From positions 1,054,001 through 1,118,000 of the forward strand of contig NZ_FNSM01000001.1 in NCBI RefSeq assembly GCF_900105415.1: a DNA stretch of 64,000 nucleotides. Direction: 5' to 3'. The notes under the pieces are model-generated. The model searched no databases. It was not told the DNA's origin and saw only the letters and a list, made by a program, of their open reading frames with translations. This document shows, one piece after another, positions 21,001 to 27,638 of this stretch (position 1 is its first letter; the number at the start of each line of letters is the position of its first letter). The translations under genes and the position numbers were made by a program. This DNA comes from Streptomyces sp. TLI_105 (GTDB taxonomy: Bacteria > Actinomycetota > Actinomycetes > Streptomycetales > Streptomycetaceae).

Positions 21001-22383
21001 AACATCGGCACCGCCACCGACACCGCGCCCGCGCTGTGGGCGCGGAACCGGACCAGCGGCGACATCTTCCAGTACAAGCTGACCACCGCCCCCCGGGCGA
21101 TGGACCAGTACGTGGTGGTCACGGGCCTGGCGGCACAGCCGACGACCCGCATCGGCTACGGGATCAAGGGCACGGACTACCCGCGGGTGGGTTCCGAAGG
21201 CGACGTGACCGGCGACGACATCCCGGACTTCTGGGCCGTGGGCACCGACGGCACCCTGCACGCCTGGGCGGGCAGCGCCACCGCCGGCGCGGTGAACAGC
21301 CTCGGCGGCCACCACGTCCGCGGTGACGCCCAGGCCCCGACGGTCCAGTGGCGCCTGGAGGGCGACGCCAAGGCCATTCCGGCCAAGAACGGCAGCGGCG
21401 TCAGCAACGACGCCACCGCCACGGCCGTCACCTACGCCACCGAGACCGTGGACGGCCGGTCCCGCAAGGTCGCGGTCTTCGACGACCTGGCGAAGTCGGT
21501 CGTGACCGGCCCGGCCAAGCCCGTCGACACCCAGCAGTCCTTCACCGTCTCCACGTGGGCGAAGATGACCGCGCCCGACGGCGTGATCGTCAGCCAGGAC
21601 ACCGCCCACGCCAGCGCGTTCATGCTGTGGGCCGACTCGGGCCACTGGCGCTTCGCCATCGCGCGCGGTGACGACGAGGGCTGGCCGTACGACTACAACT
21701 CCACCGTCACCCCGGCCAACACCTTCAAGCAGGGCGTCTGGACCCAGTTGACTGCCGCGTACAACGCCACCACGGGCGCCATGAGCCTGTACGTGAACGG
21801 CACCCTGGCCTCGAGCGGGTACCACAAGGCGAGCACCAGCCCCGCCCCGAGCGGGTCCCTGGTCCTGGGCCGGTACAAGTACGTCAGCAAGCCCAGCAAC
21901 TACCTCAAGGGCGCCATCGCGGGCCTGTCCGTCTACCAGGGCTACGTGCCGCCGGCGACGACCACGGACCTGCCGATCCGGTACGCCCCGTCGCCCGACT
22001 TCTGTGTGGACACGCCGCAGGGCGCCAACGGCAACGGCAACCAGCCGCAGCTGTGGGACTGCAACGGCTCCGACCCGCAGAAGTTCAGCGTCAACGCCAA
22101 CGGCACCCTCACCCAGAAGGGACAGTGTGTGGCGGTCCGCGGCAACCAGACCGTCCACGGCACCGACCTGATCTTCTGGCAGTGTCTGGGTGAGGGCGGC
22201 CAGCAGTGGCTGCCGCGCGCCGACGGCAGCATCTACAACCCGCAGTCGGACGCCTGCTTCGACCTGCCGCGGGCGAACCGCGACTGGGGCCAGAAGTTCA
22301 TGATCTGGGGTTGCAACGGCACCCCGGCGCAGCGCTGGAGCATCCCGACGCTGATGACGCCGGACCTCCCGGTCGCCCCGTAG
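18019..22383 (+). CDS. Giant secreted DNRLRE/LamG/ricin-B domain protein
   Basis: 1454-residue exported protein of the kind often found beside RHS genes in Streptomyces. ATG 18019 is preferred because GGGGGAG lies 12 nt before it; an alternative ATG is at 17998. A signal peptide ends near VAEAAP. Domains in order: an N-terminal beta-rich region, a DNRLRE-like module (about residues 350-540, YPIYVDPSW and a YNYAKLRLEQ-type motif), FG-GAP/VCBS-like repeats (GDTTGDARSDILLP and GDVTGDDIPDFW), a LamG/concanavalin-like module (about 1140-1315, FTVSTWAKM, LYVNGTL) and a C-terminal ricin-B lectin with three QxW-like repeats. No enzyme motif is evident; probably a cell-surface or carbohydrate-binding partner of the divergent RHS protein. 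Confidence 0.85.
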   Translation: MSNARRAGLRRRVPASLAAGVSAVLLLATPYVAEAAPLPVPDAPTKPRPSAAPAASTAGGRPAAPSDAPARTVIEKALALAAKTGRDVPVTELTTEFATTVATPERRLRTDSHVLPQRTKDDKGRWKALDDTLAVRADGTVAPGAASSDLVISGGGSGPLATMTTEDGKRLAVSSPFPGPLPKPVLRGNDALFENVAPDTDLQVSATKYGGYTTVVVLRTPAAAANPAVRNLVFPTVTDGLALAKGKDGSLTAAAGGDTVFRAPAPLMWSAGEARKPAAKGSRHADLHAPGAMDSTGGRAAPSSADGPGAGATVARIPVTGAKVSGPGKGAAGEIALAPGAELLDGAATAYPIYVDPSWSVDSRGKSHHAWVQQAYDTGNYDRTGSTDRDKPGVGYQGWETDKGIERALYEFDLNGYAGATVNYAKLRLEQYVSADWSCTTKYPVHLYRAGAFGSTVKWSNHQIREWIQNQDVGGNGNSGDCYANIPVEFDVTNALRDGIRDTGTPLAFALTGQEGTGDRIAFKRFAYTAVLSAEYDFPPRVPENQRTVPAPRRVVAGDTQACGAVPGEQFGWITTPTVTIASKVSSPNQGQLTQWLNMWEHNTGATVHTGWSGFVATGTDATYTVPLGAIEDGHNYGWAVHGDDGLLRGPSTTSCHFAVDLTPPVLEFGRFTDPATQFPPAGNGQITKLRLGDTGSLPVTASDPSPGAGLRSSGLACVEWGFDPQLTGAQKQCAPAGSALSVSSLSVKPTHWGTNIVYARVLDEAGNSSQTQSYAFYVPWKDGAVAFGDTTGDARSDILLPDTAGNLVTHGRATDGTARSMIPSGTGATALQAPEVSSGLTWKDYRTVHRGSLDPGRNVDDLFVHQEPATPGALAGAQLFVYDNTLSDPGRFTLGTKATLDKPDCDTAYTTSCSGYHNVGTWQHSSQITPTGPARTTRTPSRQVTDATGVLAVESGNLWFYPVKTNQTLAPPTLVDASGTWDDKDLMVPGNALNIGTATDTAPALWARNRTSGDIFQYKLTTAPRAMDQYVVVTGLAAQPTTRIGYGIKGTDYPRVGSEGDVTGDDIPDFWAVGTDGTLHAWAGSATAGAVNSLGGHHVRGDAQAPTVQWRLEGDAKAIPAKNGSGVSNDATATAVTYATETVDGRSRKVAVFDDLAKSVVTGPAKPVDTQQSFTVSTWAKMTAPDGVIVSQDTAHASAFMLWADSGHWRFAIARGDDEGWPYDYNSTVTPANTFKQGVWTQLTAAYNATTGAMSLYVNGTLASSGYHKASTSPAPSGSLVLGRYKYVSKPSNYLKGAIAGLSVYQGYVPPATTTDLPIRYAPSPDFCVDTPQGANGNGNQPQLWDCNGSDPQKFSVNANGTLTQKGQCVAVRGNQTVHGTDLIFWQCLGEGGQQWLPRADGSIYNPQSDACFDLPRANRDWGQKFMIWGCNGTPAQRWSIPTLMTPDLPVAP

Positions 22384-22414
22384 CCACCGCACCACCGCTT
22401 CCGGCACCGGAGGA

Positions 22415-22443
22415 GGGCCCGCGGCTCGTGGAGCCGCGGGCCC
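22415..22443 (+). terminator. Terminator after the LamG/ricin gene
   Basis: A 13-bp perfect GC-rich stem (22415-22427 with 22431-22443) with a GTG loop starts 32 nt after the stop codon. Confidence 0.75.
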
Positions 22444-22572
22444 TTCGGCGTCCCCGTCGCCGTCCGGCAGCCCCGCCCGGGCCGTCGCTCAGCCCCGCCC
22501 CCGGCGCAGCATTCTGGTCAGCCACGGGGCAGGGGGAGCGGTGGGCGCCACGGCGCGGCGGGCGGCCGGGGG

Positions 22573-22692
22573 TGACCGTCGGGTGGCGGAAGACCTCCCC
22601 GGGGGGGATCTCCCGGTCAAGTCGGCCCGTACCCGGTTCACCAGGCACACCACCGGTGGCGAATGCCCGCCCACCCGGAAGAAGGTGCCCTC
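22573..22692 (-). pseudogene. NRPS carrier-domain (PCP) relic
   Basis: On the minus strand one frame reads FFRVGGHSPPVVCLVNRVR, the thiolation-domain motif around the phosphopantetheine serine (usual form FFxLGGHSLLA). A one-base shift later the continuation reads REIPPGEVFRHPTV, matching the normal end of a carrier domain. Everything needed for a synthetase module around it is missing, so this is a small frameshifted fragment of a lost nonribosomal peptide synthetase gene. Confidence 0.65.
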
Positions 22693-23456
22693 CGCGGAGG
22701 CCTCCCGGCCCTCGGCACCTCCGTCGACAGGGCGCTCAGCCGGTCCTCCCCCGAGGTGAGGGGAGAAGGCTCCGGTTCCGGCACCGCACCCTCGGCCACC
22801 ACCGTCCCCGGCACCGCGTAGCCGGGTGGAGATCAGCAGCCGGGAGGCGGCGCGCACCAGAAGGTCGCCGGTGAGTGTGGCCTCGCTGATCAGCGAGGCC
22901 CGGGCTTCGGGGTCCTGCAGGGCGAGCACCGCGGTCGCGGCCTCCTCGAGAGACCGCTACCAGCAGGCCAATAATCTGCTGGTGAGCTACTCACCCAAGA
23001 AGCTCGGCTTCTTCTAGAGCCTGCAAAAGAGGCGCCTGACCTGAGATTTCGCCCGCCAGGAGGCGGTCGAACATGCGAATCAGCCGAACGTCCTTGGTTG
23101 CCGCCTACACAGGTGCCTCAAGAGCACGGGGCCGGGGACGGAAGCGGAGGGAGCCGTCGGCTTCACACACCGACATCCACCGGCGTCGCCCCGTTGTCGA
23201 AGAAAAGCACGGTCATCTCGGCGTCTCCGATGGTTGAACGGCGCACGTGGGATGACGCCGGGCGATGGGCGCCCTGAGACGGTCCTTCCTGCGCGGTGGC
23301 CCGCAGCCGTGCACACTGCTCCGATCGCCCCACTTCATCCTCCGTCCGCGGTGGCGTTCCCGCATCACGAACTCAGAAGTGGTTCGGCAACTCTCCCAGG
23401 CGATCGGGCCGATTCCGCTGTCCGCCGCGATGCCGGCCTCTGCCTGGACGCTTGGC
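22693..23456. other. Non-coding or decayed stretch
   Basis: No intact gene. Two fragments look once-coding: minus-strand residues ALQDPEARASLISEATLTGD (about 22860-22925), and minus-strand RLIRMFDRLLAGEISGQAP (about 23020-23075). Neither is long enough to identify. Local GC is lower around 22950-23070 than in neighbouring genes. Confidence 0.4.
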
Positions 23457-23546
23457 GTGGTCCCCGCGTATGCCGGGGTGTTCCCATGCCCAAGGGCGTG
23501 TGGGCGGGGCCGGCCTGGTCGTCCCCACCTGTGCGGGAAAGGATTG
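23457..23546 (+). CRISPR. Minimal type I-E-like CRISPR relic: two repeats, one spacer
   Basis: Repeat 1 (23457-23485, 29 bp) begins GTGGTCCCCGCGTATG and ends GGGGTGTTCCC, the dyad-bearing form usual for actinobacterial type I-E repeats. Exactly 32 bp later, repeat 2 (23518-23546) begins GTCGTCCCCACCTGTGCGGG but its last 9 bases are degenerate, as in terminal repeats. The 29/32 geometry is that of type I-E. No cas genes occur in the window and no further clear repeats flank it. The spacer is 23486-23517. The two repeats differ at several positions, so the array is old or vestigial. Confidence 0.6.
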
Positions 23547-23609
23547 CCTGCCGGGCTTCCGTGCCGGGCCATCACTGGAGTCCTGGCCCGGCACGGTGGC
23601 TCCGGTGCC

Positions 23610-24266
23610 TCACCACGCCGGCTTGCGGGTATGGGCATAGACGAAGGGGCCCGGCGGGTGGTCCTCGAAGTGGAGGTGCGGGCCGGTGACGTTGCCGGTC
23701 GCTCCGACCTGGCCCAGCTGTTGGCCCGCCCTGATCTGCTGGCCGGTGATGACGCCCCGTTGCGAGAGGTGGCAATAGACGTACACCCGGCCGTTGTCGG
23801 CCTGGAGGCCGACCCAGCGGCCGTAGGCACCGCCGTTGTCGTTGGACCACTGGATGGAGCCGTCGCGGACGGCGACCACCGAAGTTCCCCGCGCCGAGGC
23901 ATAGTCGTCCCCGGTGTGGTAGCCGGCTAGGTACCGCGGATTCTGGATGCCGTAACGGTAGGTGACGCCATGTCCGGGCACCGGGGAGGGCACCCTTCCC
24001 GACCCCCCTTCGCCTCGGACTTCGAACCCGAAGCGGGCACCGAGCTTCTTGAGCGAATCCATTCCCGGGAGGCCGTCCGCGCCCGCGCCGGAGAAACCGA
24101 GGTGCCGCTGCCACTTGGCGTAGGCCTCTCTGGTGCGTTCACCGTAGACACCCGGGCCCGAGCTGAAGTCGAGTCCCACCGCCCGGGCAAGGGCCTCTTG
24201 GACCACCAGGACGCTGGCGTTGTGCGCACCTGGGTACAGCTCCGACAGATGTACGACCTTGGACAT
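23610..24266 (-). CDS. M23 (LytM) endopeptidase with N-terminal peptidoglycan-binding domain
   Basis: 218-residue peptidoglycan hydrolase. Residues 1-80 form a PG_binding_1-like domain (SVLVVQEALARAVGLDF ... RTREAYAKWQRHLGF). The C-terminal M23 domain has the zinc ligands HTGDD (His117, Asp121) and HLHFE (197-201), plus the GQVGATGNVTGPH segment. The start at 24266 is chosen because AAGGGA lies 9 nt upstream; the alternative ATG at 24305 would overlap the upstream gene. No classical signal peptide is seen, so export may be by an unusual route or holin-like. It lies 26 nt downstream of the next gene and is probably cotranscribed. The pair resembles split or phage-type lysins. Confidence 0.85.
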   Translation of the reverse strand: MSKVVHLSELYPGAHNASVLVVQEALARAVGLDFSSGPGVYGERTREAYAKWQRHLGFSGAGADGLPGMDSLKKLGARFGFEVRGEGGSGRVPSPVPGHGVTYRYGIQNPRYLAGYHTGDDYASARGTSVVAVRDGSIQWSNDNGGAYGRWVGLQADNGRVYVYCHLSQRGVITGQQIRAGQQLGQVGATGNVTGPHLHFEDHPPGPFVYAHTRKPAW

Positions 24267-24292
24267 GATGGGCGTCCCTTCGGGGACCGTGA

Positions 24293-25582
24293 TCAGTAGC
24301 CGCACGGTCCGCGGTTGGGGTCGAACTGGCAGACGCGGCCTGCGAGGTTCGTCCCGTCGCGGTACACGCCGTATCGAGCCATCACATAGTTCATGGCTGC
24401 GCAGATGTTGGCCACACCGTCGTAAATGACCTCTGAGGTACCAGGCTGGTGGAACGAGGCGAACGTCGGCGGGATGACCTGCATGACTCCGCGGGAGCAG
24501 TTGCGTGGGTGGCCGTCGCTCTGCTTGGGCCCGGTGGCGTTGGTGTCCCAGTCATTCACCGCGTTGAACCGGTACGACGACTCGCGCCGGCCGGCGACCA
24601 GGATGCCCGGCACCCAATGATTCTCCGGTACGCGGAGGATGCGGCAGGCCTCCTTGGCCGCCGCCGTGGTGCTTCCGTCCTGCACGTGATCGAACTTGAC
24701 GCTCGACAGGGGGATGGCGGAGTGCCCTACGACCTCGCCGTCCGGCTGGAGAGGCCGGTCGAAGAAGCTCAGGCCACGGACCGTGACCCCCTGCCGACGG
24801 CCCAGTTCGGTGAGCGAGAAGCGCCCGAACACACCGTCCGCGTCGCCGTCGGTGAAGCCGAGCTTGCGCTGGAAGGCGGCCACCCCCGCTTTCGTACGCG
24901 GCCCGAACGTACCCGGTGCCGCAGCGTAGTCAAGCCCCACTTCCTTGGCGAGCGCGCCCTGGACGATTCTCACTGAGGTGTTCCGCGCGCCGAACACGAC
25001 CTCCGAAGCTGTCACCGCGATGTCCGAACGCGGCAGTACTGGACCGGCCCAGCTCCATGAGGCGACGGCCGTACCGCCCCGGTGATCGTCGGGGTCGGCG
25101 GTGGGCGGACAGCCGTCCTCGAACTCCGGCGCGAAGTAACCTACGACCTTCATGCTGCGCCGTTCCGTACTGTGCGAGTAGACGCCGTAGCCCTGGCCTG
25201 CGTCTTCGGCGTTCTCGGGAACGGTGTTGCCGCCCTTGGTGTAGACGTGGGTCTCGTCGAAACCGACCACGACCTCGGTGTGGCCGCCCTGGGACAGGTT
25301 CGTCCACGCCCCGATGGAGGGGTAGTCGGACCACTGATCGCGCGTCCTGGCCCATTCGGTGAAGACGGAGACGTTGTTGACCTTGGGAACGATGTGGTTC
25401 AGGCCGACGTCGGCGTACATGTCCCAGTTGAACATGACGCACCACGGCTCGCCGTCCTCGCCGAACTGCCTTCCGAACTGTGTCCGGTTGTCGTAACCGG
25501 TCCCCGGCACGTTCGTCTCGTACACGCCCTCGGGAACGCTCTGGATGTGATCGACCAGTCTCCGCCATTGAGGTGCTGCCAT
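24293..25582 (-). CDS. CHAP-like / peptidoglycan-binding / lytic transglycosylase-like cell-wall hydrolase
   Basis: 429 residues without an obvious signal peptide. The N-terminal part (residues about 1-140) has a CHAP-like layout with Cys and His in GEPWCVMFNWDMY and QGGHTEVVVGF. A middle peptidoglycan-binding domain (SVRIVQGALAKEVGLDY ... FQRKLGFTDGDADG) is similar to that of the next gene. The C-terminus looks like a lysozyme-like SLT fold (RRESSYRFNAVNDWDTNA, SRGVMQVIPPTFASFH) in which the Glu of RRESS is the likely acid. ATG 25582 has GAAAGGA 12 nt upstream. A two-enzyme lysin with its M23 neighbour; whether for self-wall remodelling or attack is unknown. Confidence 0.75.
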   Translation of the reverse strand: MAAPQWRRLVDHIQSVPEGVYETNVPGTGYDNRTQFGRQFGEDGEPWCVMFNWDMYADVGLNHIVPKVNNVSVFTEWARTRDQWSDYPSIGAWTNLSQGGHTEVVVGFDETHVYTKGGNTVPENAEDAGQGYGVYSHSTERRSMKVVGYFAPEFEDGCPPTADPDDHRGGTAVASWSWAGPVLPRSDIAVTASEVVFGARNTSVRIVQGALAKEVGLDYAAAPGTFGPRTKAGVAAFQRKLGFTDGDADGVFGRFSLTELGRRQGVTVRGLSFFDRPLQPDGEVVGHSAIPLSSVKFDHVQDGSTTAAAKEACRILRVPENHWVPGILVAGRRESSYRFNAVNDWDTNATGPKQSDGHPRNCSRGVMQVIPPTFASFHQPGTSEVIYDGVANICAAMNYVMARYGVYRDGTNLAGRVCQFDPNRGPCGY

Positions 25583-25853
25583 CGTCCGCCCATCCTTTCG
25601 ATGAGTCGGCGTTCAGGGAACCCGGGAGGACTTTGGTACGGAGGCCACCACTTCCAGCGAACCAGCCACGCCTGATGATCGCCACCGGAGAGGGGCGGTT
25701 GCCCCAGCCGGCTTCGCTGACGTCGATCGGTCCCGATGCGGAGCCCATGACCGTATGGCCCTCGGGTCTCCTGCGCTGTTGATCTGTCGGTCACTTCCGC
25801 GGCGGTGTCGATGCGGGCCGTCGGCTGACCTGGAATCCGGCCTCGGCACACCG
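25583..25853. other. Upstream region of the cell-wall hydrolase operon
   Basis: No gene seen. It should carry the promoter for the minus-strand hydrolase pair, but no clear hexamers stand out. Confidence 0.4.
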
Positions 25854-26146
25854 CTACGGGGCCGGTTCGACGTTCTTCATCGTGGAGCGCGAGGTGACGT
25901 TCTTGATGCGCGGGATGGTCATGACCTGCCGGCTGAGGAAGGTCTCGTAAGCGGTCAGGTCGGTGACGGCGACGCGCACGAAGTAGTCGGGCTGCCGAAC
26001 AGCCGGCGCAGCTCGATGACTTCCTCGGCCTGCGCCAGTGTCCGCTCGAAGCGCTCGCCGGTCTCCAGGCCCTGGGAGGAGTCAAGGGTGAGGTCGATCA
26101 GGACCTCGAAGGACCGCCCCGTGACGGCGGGGTCGATGACGGCCCG
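25854..26146 (-). pseudogene. Lrp/AsnC-family regulator relic (C-terminal part)
   Basis: Two frames together give an Lrp/AsnC effector domain: AVIDPAVTGRSFEVLIDLTL ... EEVIELRRLFG in one frame and DYFVRVAVTDLTAYETFLSR ending in KNVEPAP-stop in another. The frame changes near 25988, at the conserved LFG-x-PDY junction. The DNA-binding half is missing. Nonfunctional. Confidence 0.7.
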
Positions 26147-26151
26147 GTGGT

Positions 26152-26378
26152 GAGCCCGACCCGATGGGCCGGCTCGACGTTCGTCAGCCGCCCGCCACGC
26201 TCCAGCTCGGCGTTGTATCCCACAGCGCGTATCTGCACCCTGCAGGTGGGGTGGCGGGATGAGAATTCGCCGAGGACGGTTCTCAGGGCCTCGACGTTTC
26301 TGGACGTCATGGCCAGGCGCGGCACCCCTGTCTTGCCCTTCGCGGCCAACGCGGCCCGCTCCAGACTCCGCTGAAGTC
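26152..26378 (-). pseudogene. LysR-family regulator relic (internal fragment)
   Basis: Minus-strand frame reading RAALAAKGKTGVPRLAMTSR and then RTVLGEFSSRHPTCRVQI, which is the linker and start of a LysR substrate-binding domain. Both the helix-turn-helix and the rest of the sensor domain are missing. It abuts the Lrp relic, so two regulator genes have been truncated at the same place. Confidence 0.55.
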
Positions 26379-26455
26379 CGCGGTGCAGGCGTCGCCTGCA
26401 CCTGGTGCGCCGTCACACCTCTTGACCTGAGCGGGCGCTGCTGCTTCCCTCCTAC

Positions 26456-26474
26456 GTTAGGAAAGTTTCCTAAC
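26456..26474. promoter_or_regulatory. Perfect palindrome, probable operator of the GH18 gene
   Basis: GTTAGGAAA-G-TTTCCTAAC, a 19-bp perfect palindrome, lies 22 bp before the chitinase-like gene in an otherwise GC-rich stretch. From memory, similar palindromes with AGGAAA/TTTCCT arms precede secreted glycosidase genes in actinomycetes and are bound by ROK-type repressors; this link is not checked here. A TTGACC (26422-26427) upstream may be a -35 element. Confidence 0.6.
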
Positions 26475-26496
26475 ACCCCTCGATGGACGGTGACTC

Positions 26497-27492
26497 ATGG
26501 CTCCGAACGCCCTGTCCCGCACCCTCTTCACGCTCGCCGCCGCCTCTTCGCTCGCCCTCTCCGGCCTTGCCGTGGCGCCTGTCGGCCAGGCAGTGACGGC
26601 CGACCCGATCGGACTCAACGCCCCTTACGAGTACCTGGGTTGGGGAAACCCGCAGAAGCCCACCGACGTCATGAACGCCACGGGCGTCAGGCAGTTCACG
26701 CTCGCCTTCATGCTCAGCGACGGCACCTGCAACCCCAAGTGGGACGGCAGCCGGGCGCTGACCGGCGGCACCGACCAGTCCGCCATCAACGCCATCCGGG
26801 CCGCCGGCGGTGACGTGGTGGTCTCGTTCGGCGGGTGGAGCGGCAACAAGCTCGGCGAGAAGTGCAGTTCGGCGACCGCGCTGGCCGCGGCGTATCAGAA
26901 GGTCATCAACGCCTACGGCCTCAAGGCGATCGACATCGACATCGAGAACACCGAGATCGCCAGTTCCACCGCGCGCCAGCGCGAGATCGGCGCACTCAAG
27001 ATCATCAAGGCCGACAACCCGGGCATCAAGGAGTACGTCACCATCGGCACCACGACGACCGGCCCGGACACCGCGGGAACCGACCTGATCAGAAAGGGTG
27101 CGGCGGCCGGCCTCGCGGTCGACGGCTGGACGATCATGCCGTTCGACTTCGGCGGCCACAGCGGCTCGATGGGCTCGGTCTCCACCGCCGCCGCCGACGG
27201 ACTCAAGAACACGGTGGCGAGCGCGTACGGCTACGACTCCGCGACCGCCTACCGGCACATCGGGATCTCCTCGATGAACGGGAAGACCGACGAGAGCGAC
27301 GAGACCGTCTCCACCACGGACTTCACCACCATGCTCAACTACGCCAAGGCGCACCATCTCGCGCGCTTCACCTTCTGGTCGGTCAACCGCGACCGCCAGT
27401 GCCCCTCCGGCACCCCGGCGGGCGACTCCTGCAGCGGCATCAGCCAGTCCGCGTACGCCTTCACGAAGATCATCGCCTCGTACCACGGCTGA
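26497..27492 (+). CDS. Secreted GH18 chitinase-like glycosidase
   Basis: 331-residue single-domain enzyme with a signal peptide ending around QAVTA-DP (residue 35). The SxGG motif is SFGG (110-113). The catalytic strand reads KAIDIDIE, with the proton donor Glu150 retained but the first Asp of the canonical DxxDxDxE replaced by Lys143. The barrel end shows FTFWSVNRDRQCPSG. No chitin-binding domain is present. It likely hydrolyses beta-1,4-GlcNAc polymers, or could be a binding or transglycosylating variant. GTGAC-type spacing gives a weak ribosome-binding site. The palindrome at 26456-26474 probably controls it, and a strong terminator follows. Confidence 0.85.
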   Translation: MAPNALSRTLFTLAAASSLALSGLAVAPVGQAVTADPIGLNAPYEYLGWGNPQKPTDVMNATGVRQFTLAFMLSDGTCNPKWDGSRALTGGTDQSAINAIRAAGGDVVVSFGGWSGNKLGEKCSSATALAAAYQKVINAYGLKAIDIDIENTEIASSTARQREIGALKIIKADNPGIKEYVTIGTTTTGPDTAGTDLIRKGAAAGLAVDGWTIMPFDFGGHSGSMGSVSTAAADGLKNTVASAYGYDSATAYRHIGISSMNGKTDESDETVSTTDFTTMLNYAKAHHLARFTFWSVNRDRQCPSGTPAGDSCSGISQSAYAFTKIIASYHG

Positions 27493-27501
27493 CCCCACGG
27501 C

Positions 27502-27547
27502 ACGGCCCGGGCAGCGACGAGGTTCCCCTCGGTGCTGCCCGGGCCGT
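27502..27547 (+). terminator. Terminator after the GH18 gene
   Basis: A 14-bp stem (27502-27515 with 27534-27547, arm ACGGCCCGGGCAGC) encloses an 18-nt loop that can itself form a short GAGG/CCTC stem. It begins 9 nt after the stop codon. Confidence 0.7.
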
Positions 27548-27638
27548 CACCGGTCATGCCCCCGCACCTCAGGAGAGCCTGCCGGTCCGACGGCGTCAGC
27601 CGGCGCCGGCCGCGGCCCCCGACCACAAGGAGTCTCCC

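Noticed and set aside
22826..23017. 63-codon plus-strand frame ending in a lower-GC tail
   Set aside because: Reads like the antisense of a minus-strand relic in its first part; no start signal; too short to assign.
23580..23608. Possible third, very degenerate CRISPR repeat
   Set aside because: Only partial matches to the repeat and one base off the 61-bp period; not distinguishable from chance.
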